DNA from: Parvibaculum sp040390855
Lineage (GTDB): Bacteria > Pseudomonadota > Alphaproteobacteria > Parvibaculales > Parvibaculaceae
DNA length: 64,000 nucleotides
Direction: 5' to 3'
Assembly: GCA_040390855.1 (NCBI GenBank)
Contig: JAZJXO010000023.1
Span: forward strand, 1-64,000
Positions 17,551-27,218 of the stretch are shown here, one piece after another. The first letter of the stretch is position 1. Every line of letters begins with the position of its first letter. The position numbers and the translations under genes were made by a program. Under the pieces are notes generated by a model. The model was given only the letters and a program-made list of their open reading frames with translations, had not been told where the DNA came from and did not search any database.

Positions 17551-18303
17551 ATGGATTTGCGTCTTGGTGTAAACATTGATCACGTGGCGACCATCCGCAA
17601 TGCGCGCGGCGGGGAGCATCCCGATCCCGTGCGTGCGGCGGAAATGGCAGCGGCGGCAGGTGCCAACGGTATCACGGCGCATCTGCGTGAGGACCGTCGG
17701 CACATACGCGACCATGACATCGAGCGCCTGATGGGCGAAATGTCATTGCCGCTCAATCTGGAAATGGCGGCGACGGAAGAGATGCTTGCGATTGCGCTTC
17801 GTCATCGTCCGCACGCTGTCTGCATCGTGCCGGAGCGGCGCGAGGAAGTAACGACCGAGGGCGGGCTTGATGCTGCCGGTCAGCACAATCATCTGAAACC
17901 TTTTGTGACACGGCTTGCTGATGCCGGTATCCGTGTTTCGCTTTTCATCAATGCCGACATCGCGCAGCTTGAAGCGGCGGTGTCGCTCGGTGCTCCGGTT
18001 GTTGAGTTGCATACGGGGGCCTATGCTCATGCGGGTGATGCGAAAGACGGTGCGAGGATCGAGGCTGAGTTTCAGCGTTTGGCGCGGTGCGCGCGCGACG
18101 GTTTCGCGATGGGGCTTGAGGTTCATGCCGGTCACGGTCTCACCTTTGACAATGTGACGCCCGTTGCCGCCTTGCGCGAAATCCGAGAGCTGAACATCGG
18201 GCATTTTCTCATTGGTGAGGCGATATTCGACGGATTGCCCGCGACGATCCGCCAGATGCGCGAACTGATGGATATCGCCCGTGGGTCGAAGGTTTCTGCA
18301 TGA
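17551..18303 (+). CDS. pdxJ: Pyridoxine 5'-phosphate synthase
   Basis: Condenses 1-deoxyxylulose 5-phosphate with 3-amino-2-oxopropyl phosphate in the DXP-dependent vitamin B6 route. The 250-residue TIM-barrel protein starts LRLGVNIDHVATIRNARGG and has EMAATEEM, VELHTGAYA and EVHAGHGLT, all typical. Its last codon region overlaps acpS by 4 bases (ATGA), the almost universal pdxJ-acpS coupling. Confidence 0.97.
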   Translation: MDLRLGVNIDHVATIRNARGGEHPDPVRAAEMAAAAGANGITAHLREDRRHIRDHDIERLMGEMSLPLNLEMAATEEMLAIALRHRPHAVCIVPERREEVTTEGGLDAAGQHNHLKPFVTRLADAGIRVSLFINADIAQLEAAVSLGAPVVELHTGAYAHAGDAKDGARIEAEFQRLARCARDGFAMGLEVHAGHGLTFDNVTPVAALREIRELNIGHFLIGEAIFDGLPATIRQMRELMDIARGSKVSA

Positions 18304-18710
18304 TTCTCGGCATCGGCAGTGATCTCATTACCATTCCCCGCATTGAAAAATCGCTGGAGCGTTTCGGCGAGCGTTTTGTCAACCGGGTTTACACACCCAT
18401 CGAACAGGCAAAGTCCGAGGGGCGGAAAAATCGGGCAGCATCTTATGCCAAGCGTTTTGCCGCCAAGGAAGCCTGCGCCAAGGCGCTCGGCACCGGCATC
18501 TCGCGCGGGGTCTATTGGCGCGATATGGGCGTCGTCAATCTGCGGGGCGGCAAACCCACCATGGCGCTGACCGGCGGGGCGCTGGAGCGGTTGAAAGCAT
18601 TAACGCCGGAGGGGCATGAGGCGATCATTCATCTGACAATCACCGATGACGGACCACTTGCTCAGGCTTTCGTCATAATTTCGGCTGAACCTGTCCCTAA
18701 CAAGGGGTGA
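18300..18710 (+). CDS. acpS: Holo-[acyl-carrier-protein] synthase
   Basis: Transfers 4'-phosphopantetheine from CoA to acyl carrier protein, activating fatty-acid synthesis. The 136-residue product opens ILGIGSDLITIPRIE, with the metal-binding aspartate, and has AKRFAAKEACAKALGTG with the catalytic glutamate. It overlaps pdxJ by 4 bases and is followed, after about 110 bases, by lepB. Confidence 0.96.
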   Translation: MILGIGSDLITIPRIEKSLERFGERFVNRVYTPIEQAKSEGRKNRAASYAKRFAAKEACAKALGTGISRGVYWRDMGVVNLRGGKPTMALTGGALERLKALTPEGHEAIIHLTITDDGPLAQAFVIISAEPVPNKG

Positions 18711-18822
18711 TCAGGCTGTTTTTGTCTGTCGCGACCACTTGCGCGGGGGCGACGGCTTGTCTTGTTATGGTATGGTCCCGTCTGTCGTCCGGCGCGGTTA
18801 AGGGTTTGGAGTTAGGTCAAAT

Positions 18823-19581
18823 ATGTCGATGTCAGAAAAGCTGAGTAATGTGCGCAACAGCGCCTGGGCGGAGAACGGTCGCACCATCGGGTATGCGCTG
18901 ATCATTGCGCTGGTGATCCGCGCTTTCTTCTTCCAGCCTTTCAACATTCCGTCCGGCTCGATGATTCCGACGCTGTTGATTGGCGACTATCTTTTCGTCG
19001 CCAAATATAGCTACGGCTATTCCAAACATTCGCTGCCCTTCAGCCCGCCATTGTTTGATGGCCGTATCCTGTCGCGCCAGCCCTCGCGCGGCGATGTTAT
19101 TGTGTTCAAGGTGCCGACGGATAACCGTACCGACTTCATCAAGCGCCTCGTCGGTCTTCCCGGTGACAAAATTCAGATGAAGCACAGCGTGCTCTATATC
19201 AATGGGTCTGCCGTGCCACGTGTGCGCGTCGAAGATTTTGTCAGCCGCGATCAGTTCGGCAATGTACAGCGTATTCCGCAATTTCGCGAGACGCTGTCCA
19301 ATGGTGTTTCCTACAATACGCTCGATCTGATCGAGGAAAGTGTGACGGATAATACGGGCGTCTATTTCGTGCCGCCGGAACATTATTTCTTCATGGGTGA
19401 CAATCGCGATAATTCGAATGACAGTCGTGTACCAAGCGCCGTCGGCTATGTGCCTTATGAAAATCTGGTCGGCAAGGCCGAGCTTATTTTCTTCTCAACG
19501 GATGGCAGCGCAGCCTTCTGGCAGTTCTGGCATTGGCCTTCGTCGATCCGCTGGGACCGCATGATGAGTTGGGTGGGTTGA
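18823..19581 (+). CDS. lepB: Signal peptidase I
   Basis: Membrane serine protease that cleaves Sec and Tat signal peptides. The 252-residue protein has one N-terminal membrane span (about 22-40), the nucleophile S46 in PSGSMIPT, the general-base lysine K107 in DFIKRLVGLPGD, and the C-terminal box GDNRDNSNDSR. It starts the lepB-rnc-era group; its TGA overlaps the likely TTG start of rnc. Confidence 0.96.
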   Translation: MSMSEKLSNVRNSAWAENGRTIGYALIIALVIRAFFFQPFNIPSGSMIPTLLIGDYLFVAKYSYGYSKHSLPFSPPLFDGRILSRQPSRGDVIVFKVPTDNRTDFIKRLVGLPGDKIQMKHSVLYINGSAVPRVRVEDFVSRDQFGNVQRIPQFRETLSNGVSYNTLDLIEESVTDNTGVYFVPPEHYFFMGDNRDNSNDSRVPSAVGYVPYENLVGKAELIFFSTDGSAAFWQFWHWPSSIRWDRMMSWVG

Positions 19582-20285
19582 GCAAAGCGGCGGCGGAGAC
19601 CGGGTTGGCAGCGCTCGAAGCGCGGTTAGGCCACCAGTTTGCCGATGCCGGATTGCTGGTGCGTGCGCTTCGCCATTCGAGCGCCATCGGACGCAATGAG
19701 GAAAGTCTCAGCAACGAGCGCTTGGAGTTTATGGGCGACCGTGTTCTCGGTCTTGTTGTTGCTGAATGGTTGTTGCGCGATTTTCCCGATGCGACTGAAG
19801 GCGAGCTGGCCGTGCGCTATAATGGACTCGTACGCAAAGAGGCTTGTGCGGTCGTGGCCGGGAGCATTGAGCTTGGTGATTTTCTGGTGCTCGGCGCCGG
19901 CGAGGACAAAGCGGGCGGGCGGAAGAAGTCTGCTATTTTGGCCGATGCCTGCGAGGCGGTGATCGCGGCGCTTTATCTTGATGGTGGTCTTGCGCCTGCG
20001 CGGCGGTTTATCGAGACGGAATGGAGGCGCCTTCTGTCGGAGCCGACGCAGCGGGCCGACGCCAAGACGTTCTTGCAGGAATGGTCGCAAAAGCGTGGTC
20101 GCGGTATTCCTGTTTACAAAGCGACCGGCCGCAGTGGGCCGGATCACGCACCCGAATTTGAGGTGCAGGTTGAAATCAGCGGTCTGAAACCGTTGAGCGG
20201 TTCGGGCAGTTCAAAGCGCATTGCCGAGCAGGCGGCAGCGCGGGCGATGTTGCTCAGAGAAAAAGTTTGGAACGAGAATGACTGA
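19578..20285 (+). CDS. rnc: Ribonuclease III
   Basis: Cleaves double-stranded RNA in rRNA and mRNA processing. The 235-residue form has the signature NERLEFMGDRVLG and the second acidic cluster LADACEAVIAALYLDGG, then a C-terminal dsRNA-binding domain. The start is uncertain: no ATG fits, and the TTG at 19578, which overlaps the lepB stop, gives a family-like N-terminus; TTGs at 19569 and 19533 are alternatives inside lepB. The stop overlaps the era start by 8 bases. Confidence 0.93.
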   Translation: MSKAAAETGLAALEARLGHQFADAGLLVRALRHSSAIGRNEESLSNERLEFMGDRVLGLVVAEWLLRDFPDATEGELAVRYNGLVRKEACAVVAGSIELGDFLVLGAGEDKAGGRKKSAILADACEAVIAALYLDGGLAPARRFIETEWRRLLSEPTQRADAKTFLQEWSQKRGRGIPVYKATGRSGPDHAPEFEVQVEISGLKPLSGSGSSKRIAEQAAARAMLLREKVWNEND

Positions 20286-21216
20286 TACGAAGAGCAGCGA
20301 GACACGCTCAGGCTTTGCCGCGATCATCGGTGCACCGAATGCCGGTAAATCGACGCTGCTGAATAGCCTTGTCGGCGCGAAGATCGCCATTGTGACGCAT
20401 AAGGTTCAGACCACGCGCTCGCGCATTCGCGGTATTGCGATTGATGGCGACACACAGATTGTGTTCGTGGACACGCCGGGCATCTTCAAACCGAAGCGCC
20501 GTCTTGATCGCGCGATGGTCGATGCGGCCTGGGGCGGAGTGGGGGACGCGGACGCTGTTATCGCGTTGATCGACGCAGAGCGCGGGCATGATGATGATTT
20601 CAGCCGCGTGATCGATGGGCTCAAGGCACATGGTGACGGTGGTCCGCAGCGCAAGGCCGTTCTGGCGCTCAACAAGGTTGATGTGCTGAACGAGAAGGGG
20701 CGCGAGCGGATGCTGAAACTTGCGACCGAACTGAACGAGACGGGCCTGTTCTCCGAAACATTTATGATCTCAGCCCAGAGCGGTAGTGGTGTGGACGATT
20801 TGAAACATCATATTGCCGGTCTGATGCCCAAGGGTCCGTGGCACTATCCCGAAGACCAATTGGCCGACGTGCCGTTGCGTTCGCTCGCCGCCGAAGTCAC
20901 GCGCGAGAAATTGTTTCTGCGTCTGCATGATGAGATTCCCTATTCGCTGACGGTCGAAACTGAATCCTACGAGACGAAAAAGGACGGCTCGATCCGCATC
21001 CAGCAAATCATCTTCGTTCAGCGCGAGAGCCAGCGTAAAATCGCCTTGGGCGAGGGTGGGCAGACGATCAAGACGGTCGGCACGCTGGCGCGTGAGGAGT
21101 TGCAAGAGATGTTGGGCGCGAAGGTGCATCTGTTCCTCTTCGTCAAAGTACGCGAAAACTGGGGTGACGACCGCGAGCGTTACCGCGAAATGGGTCTCGA
21201 TTTCCCCAAGAACTGA
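20278..21216 (+). CDS. era: GTPase Era
   Basis: Ras-like GTPase that assists 16S rRNA maturation and 30S assembly. The 312-residue protein has G1 GAPNAGKST (18-26), G3 DTPG, G4 NKVD, and a C-terminal KH RNA-binding domain with GEGGQTIKTVG. ATG at 20278 is taken because it overlaps the rnc end (ATGACTGA) and aligns with family starts; the open frame reaches upstream into rnc. recO follows about 65 bases later. Confidence 0.96.
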   Translation: MTDTKSSETRSGFAAIIGAPNAGKSTLLNSLVGAKIAIVTHKVQTTRSRIRGIAIDGDTQIVFVDTPGIFKPKRRLDRAMVDAAWGGVGDADAVIALIDAERGHDDDFSRVIDGLKAHGDGGPQRKAVLALNKVDVLNEKGRERMLKLATELNETGLFSETFMISAQSGSGVDDLKHHIAGLMPKGPWHYPEDQLADVPLRSLAAEVTREKLFLRLHDEIPYSLTVETESYETKKDGSIRIQQIIFVQRESQRKIALGEGGQTIKTVGTLAREELQEMLGAKVHLFLFVKVRENWGDDRERYREMGLDFPKN

Positions 21217-21282
21217 GATCAATAGACCTGAGCAAATGCCTTAGTTATCGCTATAATCAGGGCATGTTGAGATTCTGCTTTA

Positions 21283-22023
21283 ATGTGGTCGCTGATGGAT
21301 TGGCATGACGAAGGAGTGGTTCTGTCGTCGCGCAGTTATGGCGAGAGCAGCGCCATTCTTGAGCTGTTCACGCGCGAGCACGGACGGCATCTCGGCCTCG
21401 TGCGCGGCGGCGGGCGGCGGCGTTATGCCGGTATGCTCCAGCCCGGCAACACGCTGACGGCGCATTGGCGCGCGCGGTTGAACGAGCATCTGGGTTCCTA
21501 CACGGTCGAACTTCTGAAGCCCCGTGCAGGCGTGCTGATGGATGATCCCTTTGCGTTGACGGGACTGAGCGCTGCCTGCGCCGTCGCGGGGATTTTGCCG
21601 GAGCGTGAAGCGCATGAGGGGCTCTTTGAAGCCTTCACGGTTTTGCTTGATGTGATGGAGGACAGCGATATCTGGCCTGCCGTTTTCGTGCGCTGGGAGT
21701 TGGGGCTGCTGTCGGAGCTCGGCTTCGGGCTTGACCTTGCGCAATGTGCGGCGACGGGGGTGCGCGATGGTCTGGCTTATGTGTCGCCGCGCAGCGGCGG
21801 GGCGGTGAGCCGCGAGGCGGGCGCGGCTTATGCCGACCGGCTGTTTCGTCTGCCGCCGTTTCTGGTTGGTGCGCAGGCAGGCATCAGCGCGCCGGATGAT
21901 GTGGCCGAAGGATTGAAGATCACCGGTCATTTTCTTGAACGGCACTTCTATGCGCCGCATGACCGGCACCTACCGGATGCACGAATCAGGCTGGTGCAGC
22001 GTTTAGTGGCGCGGATTACCTGA
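21283..22023 (+). CDS. recO: DNA repair protein RecO
   Basis: Loads RecA at gaps together with RecF/RecR. The 246-residue protein has the N-terminal OB-fold start WHDEGVVLSSRSYGE, GLVRGGGRRRYAGMLQPG and a helical C-terminal domain. A second ATG at 21295 (MDWHDEG) matches the usual family start better, while 21283 has the slightly better upstream sequence, so the exact start is open. It sits between era and parC as usual in this order. Confidence 0.94.
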   Translation: MWSLMDWHDEGVVLSSRSYGESSAILELFTREHGRHLGLVRGGGRRRYAGMLQPGNTLTAHWRARLNEHLGSYTVELLKPRAGVLMDDPFALTGLSAACAVAGILPEREAHEGLFEAFTVLLDVMEDSDIWPAVFVRWELGLLSELGFGLDLAQCAATGVRDGLAYVSPRSGGAVSREAGAAYADRLFRLPPFLVGAQAGISAPDDVAEGLKITGHFLERHFYAPHDRHLPDARIRLVQRLVARIT

Positions 22024-22099
22024 ATGTACTCCCTTTGTATTACCCCATGCCGAATCGTTGGTATAACGGCGGCACGAGTTTCCTACCGAAAGTTGAGAC

Positions 22100-24355
22100 A
22101 TGGCCAAGGTCATCACGCCCCCTGAAGGGCCTTCGCAGGACATCAATCTGCGTGAAGCGCTGGAAGAGCGCTATCTCGCCTATGCGCTCTCGACGATCAT
22201 GCATCGCGCGTTGCCTGATGTGCGCGACGGGTTGAAGCCAGTTCATCGCCGTGTGCTCTTTGCCATGCGCCAGTTGAAGCTCGATCCGGGTTCTGGTTTC
22301 AAGAAATGCGCCCGTGTTGTCGGCGACGTGATCGGTAAATATCACCCGCATGGTGATCAGTCGGTTTATGACGCGCTGGTGCGTCTGGCGCAGGATTTTG
22401 CCGTGCGCTATCCGATGATCGACGGGCAGGGCAATTTCGGCAATGTCGACGGCGATAATGCAGCCGCGATGCGTTACACCGAAGCGCGGCTCACTGATGT
22501 GGCGGCGCTATTGCTCGACGGACTAGACGAAGACACGGTTAATTTTCGCGAGACTTATGACGGTAGTGAAGAAGAACCGCTGGTCTTACCGGGTGCGTTT
22601 CCCAACCTGCTTGCTAACGGGTCGGCTGGCATCGCAGTCGGAATGGCGACGAGCATTCCGCCGCATAATGCAGCCGAACTTTGCGAGGCCGCTCTCCACC
22701 TCATCAAACATCCGAATGCCTCGGCGGCAACGCTGACCGGCATAGTGCCCGGACCAGATTTTCCGACCGGCGGTATTATCGTCGAAAGCAAGGAGGCGAT
22801 TGCCGAAGCCTATGCGACAGGTCGCGGTGGTTTCCGCGTGCGGGCGCGTTGGGAGATCGAAGAACTGCCGCGCGGGCTCTGGCAGATCGTTGTCACTGAA
22901 ATTCCCTATCAGGTGCAGAAGTCGAAGCTCGTCGAGAAACTGGCCGAGTTGTTGTTCGCCAAGAAGCTGCCGCTGCTCGAAGACGTGCGCGACGAAAGCT
23001 CTGAAGACATCCGTCTTGTGCTGGTGCCGAAGGCGAAGACGGTTGATGCCGAGCATCTGATGGAGTCGATCTTCCGCACGTCGGACCTTGAGAACCGCTT
23101 TTCTCTCAACATGAATGTGTTGTCGGCGGGACAGGTGCCGCAGGTGATGAACCTGCGCGATGTGCTGCGCGCCTGGCTTGATCATCGCAAGGTCGTGCTG
23201 GTCCGCCGCTCGAAATTCCGGCTTGAAAAAATCGCCAAGCGCCTTGAAGTGCTTGAAGGTTATCTCATTGCTTATCTTAATCTTGATGAAGTCATTCGTA
23301 TCATCCGCGAGGAGGATGAACCGAAAAAAGATCTGATCCGTGTGTTCAAACTCACGGACAATCAGGCCGAAGCCATCCTCAATATGCGTCTACGCAGCTT
23401 GCGCAAGCTCGAAGAGATGGAAATTCGCGGTGAACACAAGGACCTGACCGCTGAACAGAAAGCGCTGAAGGCCTTGCTCAAGTCCGATGACGAACTCTGG
23501 TCGCGTGTGTCGGACGAGATCAAGGACGTCAAAACCAAGTTCGGCAAGAATACGCCGCTCGGCAAGCGCCGCACGACATTTGCCGATGCGCCGTCGGTTG
23601 ATTTCGTTCCTATTGAAGCGATGATCGAGCGCGAGCCTATCACCATCGTTTTTTCGGCCAAGGGCTGGATCCGCTCCATGAAGGGTCATCTCGAAGACGG
23701 GGCCGACATCAAATACAAAGAAGGCGACAAGGATCGTTTCATCATTCACGCCGAAACAACGGACAAACTTATTTTGTTCGGCACGGACGGACGTTTTTAT
23801 ACACTGCCTTGCGACAAGCTGCCGAGCGGGCGCGGGCACGGCGAGCCGGTGCGGTTGCTGATCGACATGGAAGAGGGCCGCGAAGTGGTGCAGATTTTTG
23901 TGCATCAGCCGGACCGCAAATTGCTTGTTGCCTCACATGAAGGTAATGGCTTCATCGTACCGGAAGCCGAAGTAGTGGCGATGCGTCGTGCAGGCAAGCA
24001 GGTGCTTAACGTGACGGGCACGGACGAGGCTGTTGTCTGCACGGTGGTGCAGGGGGATCACGTTGCGGTCATCGGCGAGAACCGCAAGCTCGTGATTTTT
24101 CCGTTGAAAGAGGTCAACGAGATGACGCGCGGCAAGGGTGTGCGTTTGCAGAAGTACAAGGACGGCGGACTTGGCGACGTTAAGTGCTTCACGCTCAAGG
24201 ACGGTCTGATTGTTTATGACCGGTCCAACCGCGCGCGTAATTTTTCTGGCAGCGATCTCAAAGAATGGCGTGGCGAGCGGGCGCAAGCCGGTCGTCTGCC
24301 GCCCAAAGGCTATCCGTCGGGTTATAAATTCGGCGGCGGTTTCGGCGCGGCCTGA
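22100..24355 (+). CDS. parC: DNA topoisomerase IV subunit A
   Basis: Cleavage subunit of topoisomerase IV, which decatenates daughter chromosomes with ParE. The 751-residue length suits alphaproteobacterial ParC, shorter than GyrA. The active-site tyrosine is Y126 in AAMRYTEAR, with RALPDVRDGLKPVHRRVLFAM before it and the quinolone-region HPHGDQSVYDALV at 82-94. The C-terminal pinwheel repeats (about 500-740) lack the GyrA-box, consistent with ParC rather than GyrA. Confidence 0.95.
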   Translation: MAKVITPPEGPSQDINLREALEERYLAYALSTIMHRALPDVRDGLKPVHRRVLFAMRQLKLDPGSGFKKCARVVGDVIGKYHPHGDQSVYDALVRLAQDFAVRYPMIDGQGNFGNVDGDNAAAMRYTEARLTDVAALLLDGLDEDTVNFRETYDGSEEEPLVLPGAFPNLLANGSAGIAVGMATSIPPHNAAELCEAALHLIKHPNASAATLTGIVPGPDFPTGGIIVESKEAIAEAYATGRGGFRVRARWEIEELPRGLWQIVVTEIPYQVQKSKLVEKLAELLFAKKLPLLEDVRDESSEDIRLVLVPKAKTVDAEHLMESIFRTSDLENRFSLNMNVLSAGQVPQVMNLRDVLRAWLDHRKVVLVRRSKFRLEKIAKRLEVLEGYLIAYLNLDEVIRIIREEDEPKKDLIRVFKLTDNQAEAILNMRLRSLRKLEEMEIRGEHKDLTAEQKALKALLKSDDELWSRVSDEIKDVKTKFGKNTPLGKRRTTFADAPSVDFVPIEAMIEREPITIVFSAKGWIRSMKGHLEDGADIKYKEGDKDRFIIHAETTDKLILFGTDGRFYTLPCDKLPSGRGHGEPVRLLIDMEEGREVVQIFVHQPDRKLLVASHEGNGFIVPEAEVVAMRRAGKQVLNVTGTDEAVVCTVVQGDHVAVIGENRKLVIFPLKEVNEMTRGKGVRLQKYKDGGLGDVKCFTLKDGLIVYDRSNRARNFSGSDLKEWRGERAQAGRLPPKGYPSGYKFGGGFGAA

Positions 24356-24358
24356 AGG

Positions 24359-24838
24359 TTATTTAATCGTGATGTCTTTCTTGAGTTCGTGGCCCCAGTA
24401 GCGCATGGCGAGTTTGTAATCGCCCGGATGCACGCGCTTGGGGTCGAGCAGGATTACAAAATTTTCCTGCATGGCTTTTTCGCCTTCGAGCCAGGTCGAG
24501 ACGGAGGTTTTGGGGCAGTTTTCATTTTCGCCCTTTGCCTGCACGAACTCATTGTCCGGTCCGGTCAGGAACCATCTGAACATGTCGCATTGTGTCGGCA
24601 TGCTCAGAGAAATGCCGTCCTTGGTGTTGTTTGAGAGTTTGACGGTGATCGCGAACGGGATGCCTTGGTCGGGAGTGGTCGGCTGCTGAATGGCGGTGAT
24701 TTCGAGCGTCACCGGTTCGTCGGGCGCGACCTTGCCTGTGTAGACGAAATAGAAAATGACAAGGACCATGCCGGTGACGACGAGCGCCTGGTTCATCATG
24801 GTGCGTCCGAGGTCTTTTGCCAATTTTGGCTCGGCCAT
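24359..24838 (-). CDS. Membrane-anchored periplasmic protein of unknown function
   Basis: A 159-residue protein with one N-terminal membrane helix (about 17-34, QALVVTGMVLVIFYFVYTG) and a beta-rich domain outside. Two cysteines, in PTQCDMF and ENENCPK, could form a disulfide. The arrangement of a hydrophobic strand, D-M-F-R-W-F and a terminal HPGDYKLAMRYWG resembles the BsuPI-type Ig-like domain, but that is a guess. It ends 3 bases from the convergent parC stop and starts 49 bases after the bpt stop. Confidence 0.65.
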   Translation of the reverse strand: MAEPKLAKDLGRTMMNQALVVTGMVLVIFYFVYTGKVAPDEPVTLEITAIQQPTTPDQGIPFAITVKLSNNTKDGISLSMPTQCDMFRWFLTGPDNEFVQAKGENENCPKTSVSTWLEGEKAMQENFVILLDPKRVHPGDYKLAMRYWGHELKKDITIK

Positions 24839-24887
24839 TTTGTCTCCTGATTTTTCTTATCTTATTGTCGGGTCTTGGGCTCGGCGA

Positions 24888-25619
24888 TCAGTCCGTAACG
24901 GCCTTCCAGCCGTCGAGACCCAGTGCTTCCAGTGGTCGGAAGCGCATCTTGTAGGCCATCTTGCGGCAATCCGCGACCCAGTAGCCGAGATAAACATAAG
25001 GAAGGCCCAATGCGCGGGCACGCGCTACATGGTCGAGCACCATGAAGGAGCCGAGGCTGCGCGTGTCTTCCTGCGGATTATAAAAGCTGTAGACCATCGA
25101 CAGTCCGTCCTGTAGTTGGTCCGTCAGGGCGGTTGCGTAGAGAGGTGAATTCTCTTCGCCGATTTTGCGGTATTCGATAAGTGAGCTGCGCACTGTCGTG
25201 TCCTCGATCATCGACACATAGTCGATGGGCGTCATGTCGGCCATGCCGCCATGGGGGTGACGTTCATCGAGATAGGCGCGCAACAGCGAGAATTGTTCTT
25301 TGGTGGCTGTTGCCGGTTTTGTAGCGCTGACCAGATCATCATTGCGGATGAGGATGCGACGAAAGCCGCGATTGGGCGTGAAGTCATTGACCCGGATGCG
25401 GACGGAGACGCAGGCCGAGCAGCCGTCGCAGGCGGGGCGATAGGCGATGTTCTGGCTGCGCCGAAATCCGGCTTGGCTCAATGTGTCGTTGAGCGACACG
25501 GCGTTCTCGCTCAGGAGATGCGTGAAGACTTTTTTCTCGAAGCGATCCGGCAAGTAGGGGCACGGCTGGGGAGCCGTGATGTAAAATTGTGGAAATCTAT
25601 TACCGAAATGCTCTGTCAC
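24888..25619 (-). CDS. bpt: Aspartate/glutamate leucyl-tRNA-protein transferase
   Basis: Adds leucine from Leu-tRNA to N-terminal Asp or Glu, marking proteins for ClpS/ClpAP degradation by the N-end rule. The 243-residue protein has FYITAPQPCPYLPDR, FEKKVFTHL, the cysteine-rich RPACDGCSACVSVRI and LGYWVADCRKMAYKMRF of the Bpt/Ate1 fold. Prokaryotic members of this length are the Bpt type rather than eukaryotic arginyl-transferase. Confidence 0.94.
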   Translation of the reverse strand: MTEHFGNRFPQFYITAPQPCPYLPDRFEKKVFTHLLSENAVSLNDTLSQAGFRRSQNIAYRPACDGCSACVSVRIRVNDFTPNRGFRRILIRNDDLVSATKPATATKEQFSLLRAYLDERHPHGGMADMTPIDYVSMIEDTTVRSSLIEYRKIGEENSPLYATALTDQLQDGLSMVYSFYNPQEDTRSLGSFMVLDHVARARALGLPYVYLGYWVADCRKMAYKMRFRPLEALGLDGWKAVTD

Positions 25620-25703
25620 TGGTCGCTCATGTCTCAGGCGTCGGCGGACGGGCCGACCGGTCTACATTAGAGCCAAAAGAGACAGAAAACGAGAGGGGGG
25701 CGA

Positions 25704-26198
25704 TCATGCCGGATGAATGGTCTGGCGGCGCACGAAGACGGTGCCGCAGAGATAGTCATGCAGGCAGCGGCGACGATAGTTGAAGAACGGGACGAGCAGG
25801 AGGAAAACCGTGAACGTGACCATATAAAAGAGGATGGTCTGAAGGGCGGCCTGCACATAACCGGGGCGATTGCCGTTCCATGTGCGCAGTTCAATGTCCT
25901 GCCAGCGCATACCGGGCGTGGCGCTGTCGGGTCCGCCCAGGGTGAGGGTAAAATAGGTGAGAGGCAGTAGCCACAAGAGCGCAAAGAGGGGGGAGAGCAG
26001 GCCGAAAGTCAGTACAGACACCACAGTCAGGGCGATCATGGCGGCTAACAAGAGGACACTGACGATGATTATATCGGCGATGAAGGCCAGCGAACGCGAC
26101 CAGATGATGCCATCGAACGACCCTGCGGGCCATACATAATCTGTCGACGATTCAGCCTCGCCGAAAGTCCGGCTTACTGAGTTGTCATGCTCGCTCAT
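25704..26198 (-). CDS. RDD-family membrane protein
   Basis: A 164-residue protein with the RDD pattern: an arginine early in the first span (WSRSLAFIADIIIV), the aspartate in that helix, and a second pair of spans near the C-terminus (QTILFYMVTFTVFLLLVPF), ending RRRCLHDYLCGTVFV. Start at 26198 (MSEHDNS) is chosen for a GGAGG 10 bases upstream; the frame extends to 26261. The function of the family is unknown, with transport suggested for some members. Confidence 0.82.
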   Translation of the reverse strand: MSEHDNSVSRTFGEAESSTDYVWPAGSFDGIIWSRSLAFIADIIIVSVLLLAAMIALTVVSVLTFGLLSPLFALLWLLPLTYFTLTLGGPDSATPGMRWQDIELRTWNGNRPGYVQAALQTILFYMVTFTVFLLLVPFFNYRRRCLHDYLCGTVFVRRQTIHPA

Positions 26199-26276
26199 TG
26201 GGCCGAAGCCTCCGCTCCCGTTGCAATTTGCAAAGATAGGAAGGGTAAAGGCGGAGGGCAAGGTCGGCGGTCAAAA

Positions 26277-27212
26277 TCAGGGCTTCATATCGGGCGGGGT
26301 TGGCGGGTTTTCGCGCAGAAGCACAACGGTTAGGCGACGGTTTGCGGCCATGCGGGTATCTTCGGGGAAGAGCGGTTCGCTATCGGCTTTGCCGACGACC
26401 TGAAAAATACGGTCGCTGGGAAGGCCCTGAGACTCGATCACGCGGCGGGCGGCATTGGCGCGGTCGGCCGTGAGTTCCCAGTTGGAATAGCCGGGCACGC
26501 CGACATAGGGTGCTGAATCCGTGTGGCCGGCAATGCTGATGCGGTTCGGCAGACGGAGCAGGATCTTGCCGACGGCTTCCAGCAGTTTGCGTGTGCGCTC
26601 GTAGGGTTCGGCATGGCCCGTCGGGAACATGGAGCGACCGTCCTGATCAATGATCTGGATGCGGAGGCCTTCCGGCGTTTCGTCGATGATGATGTTTTTG
26701 GATAGTTCAGCGAGTTCGGGATTGTCCTGCATGGCCTGACGCAGGCTCTGCGCGGCGGAGCGGAAATTCTGTTCCTCGACGGAATTGGTTTCTACTGACG
26801 ATGTACTTTTGCTGATCGACTTGGATGTTTCTTCGGCTTTGGATTCACGCGAGCCGTTCGACGCATCCGCCGTACGCTGATTATTTGTCTCGGAGCTTTT
26901 AGGCGCGGCAGGCGTCGAGATTGTCATCACCACGCGGGGGGCGGAGCCCGCCATGCGTGAGCCTTCGGCATCGAAAGCGGTGCCTCCGAGCACACCGCCG
27001 GCACCGCTGGTGGAGCGGCTGACGCTGGCTGGTGCGAAGTAATCGGCAAGGCCCTGCTTCTGCTCCGGCGTGGTCATGGAGATGAGCCACATAAGCAGAA
27101 AAAATGCCATCATCGCGGTCACGAAGTCGGCATAAGCGATCTTCCATGCCCCGCCATGATGCACATGGGCGGCTTTCTTGATCTTCTTGTAGATGATAGG
27201 GGCGTCAGCCAT
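26277..27212 (-). CDS. motB: Flagellar stator protein MotB
   Basis: Stator subunit that anchors the motor to peptidoglycan and, with MotA, forms the proton channel. The 311-residue protein has a single membrane span with the proton-carrying aspartate D29 in IAYADFVTAMMAFFLL, a serine/threonine-rich linker (about 70-150), and a C-terminal OmpA-like domain with ISIAGHTDS and NWELTADRANAARR. It starts 6 bases after motA. Confidence 0.93.
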   Translation of the reverse strand: MADAPIIYKKIKKAAHVHHGGAWKIAYADFVTAMMAFFLLMWLISMTTPEQKQGLADYFAPASVSRSTSGAGGVLGGTAFDAEGSRMAGSAPRVVMTISTPAAPKSSETNNQRTADASNGSRESKAEETSKSISKSTSSVETNSVEEQNFRSAAQSLRQAMQDNPELAELSKNIIIDETPEGLRIQIIDQDGRSMFPTGHAEPYERTRKLLEAVGKILLRLPNRISIAGHTDSAPYVGVPGYSNWELTADRANAARRVIESQGLPSDRIFQVVGKADSEPLFPEDTRMAANRRLTVVLLRENPPTPPDMKP

Positions 27213-27218
27213 GCTCTG

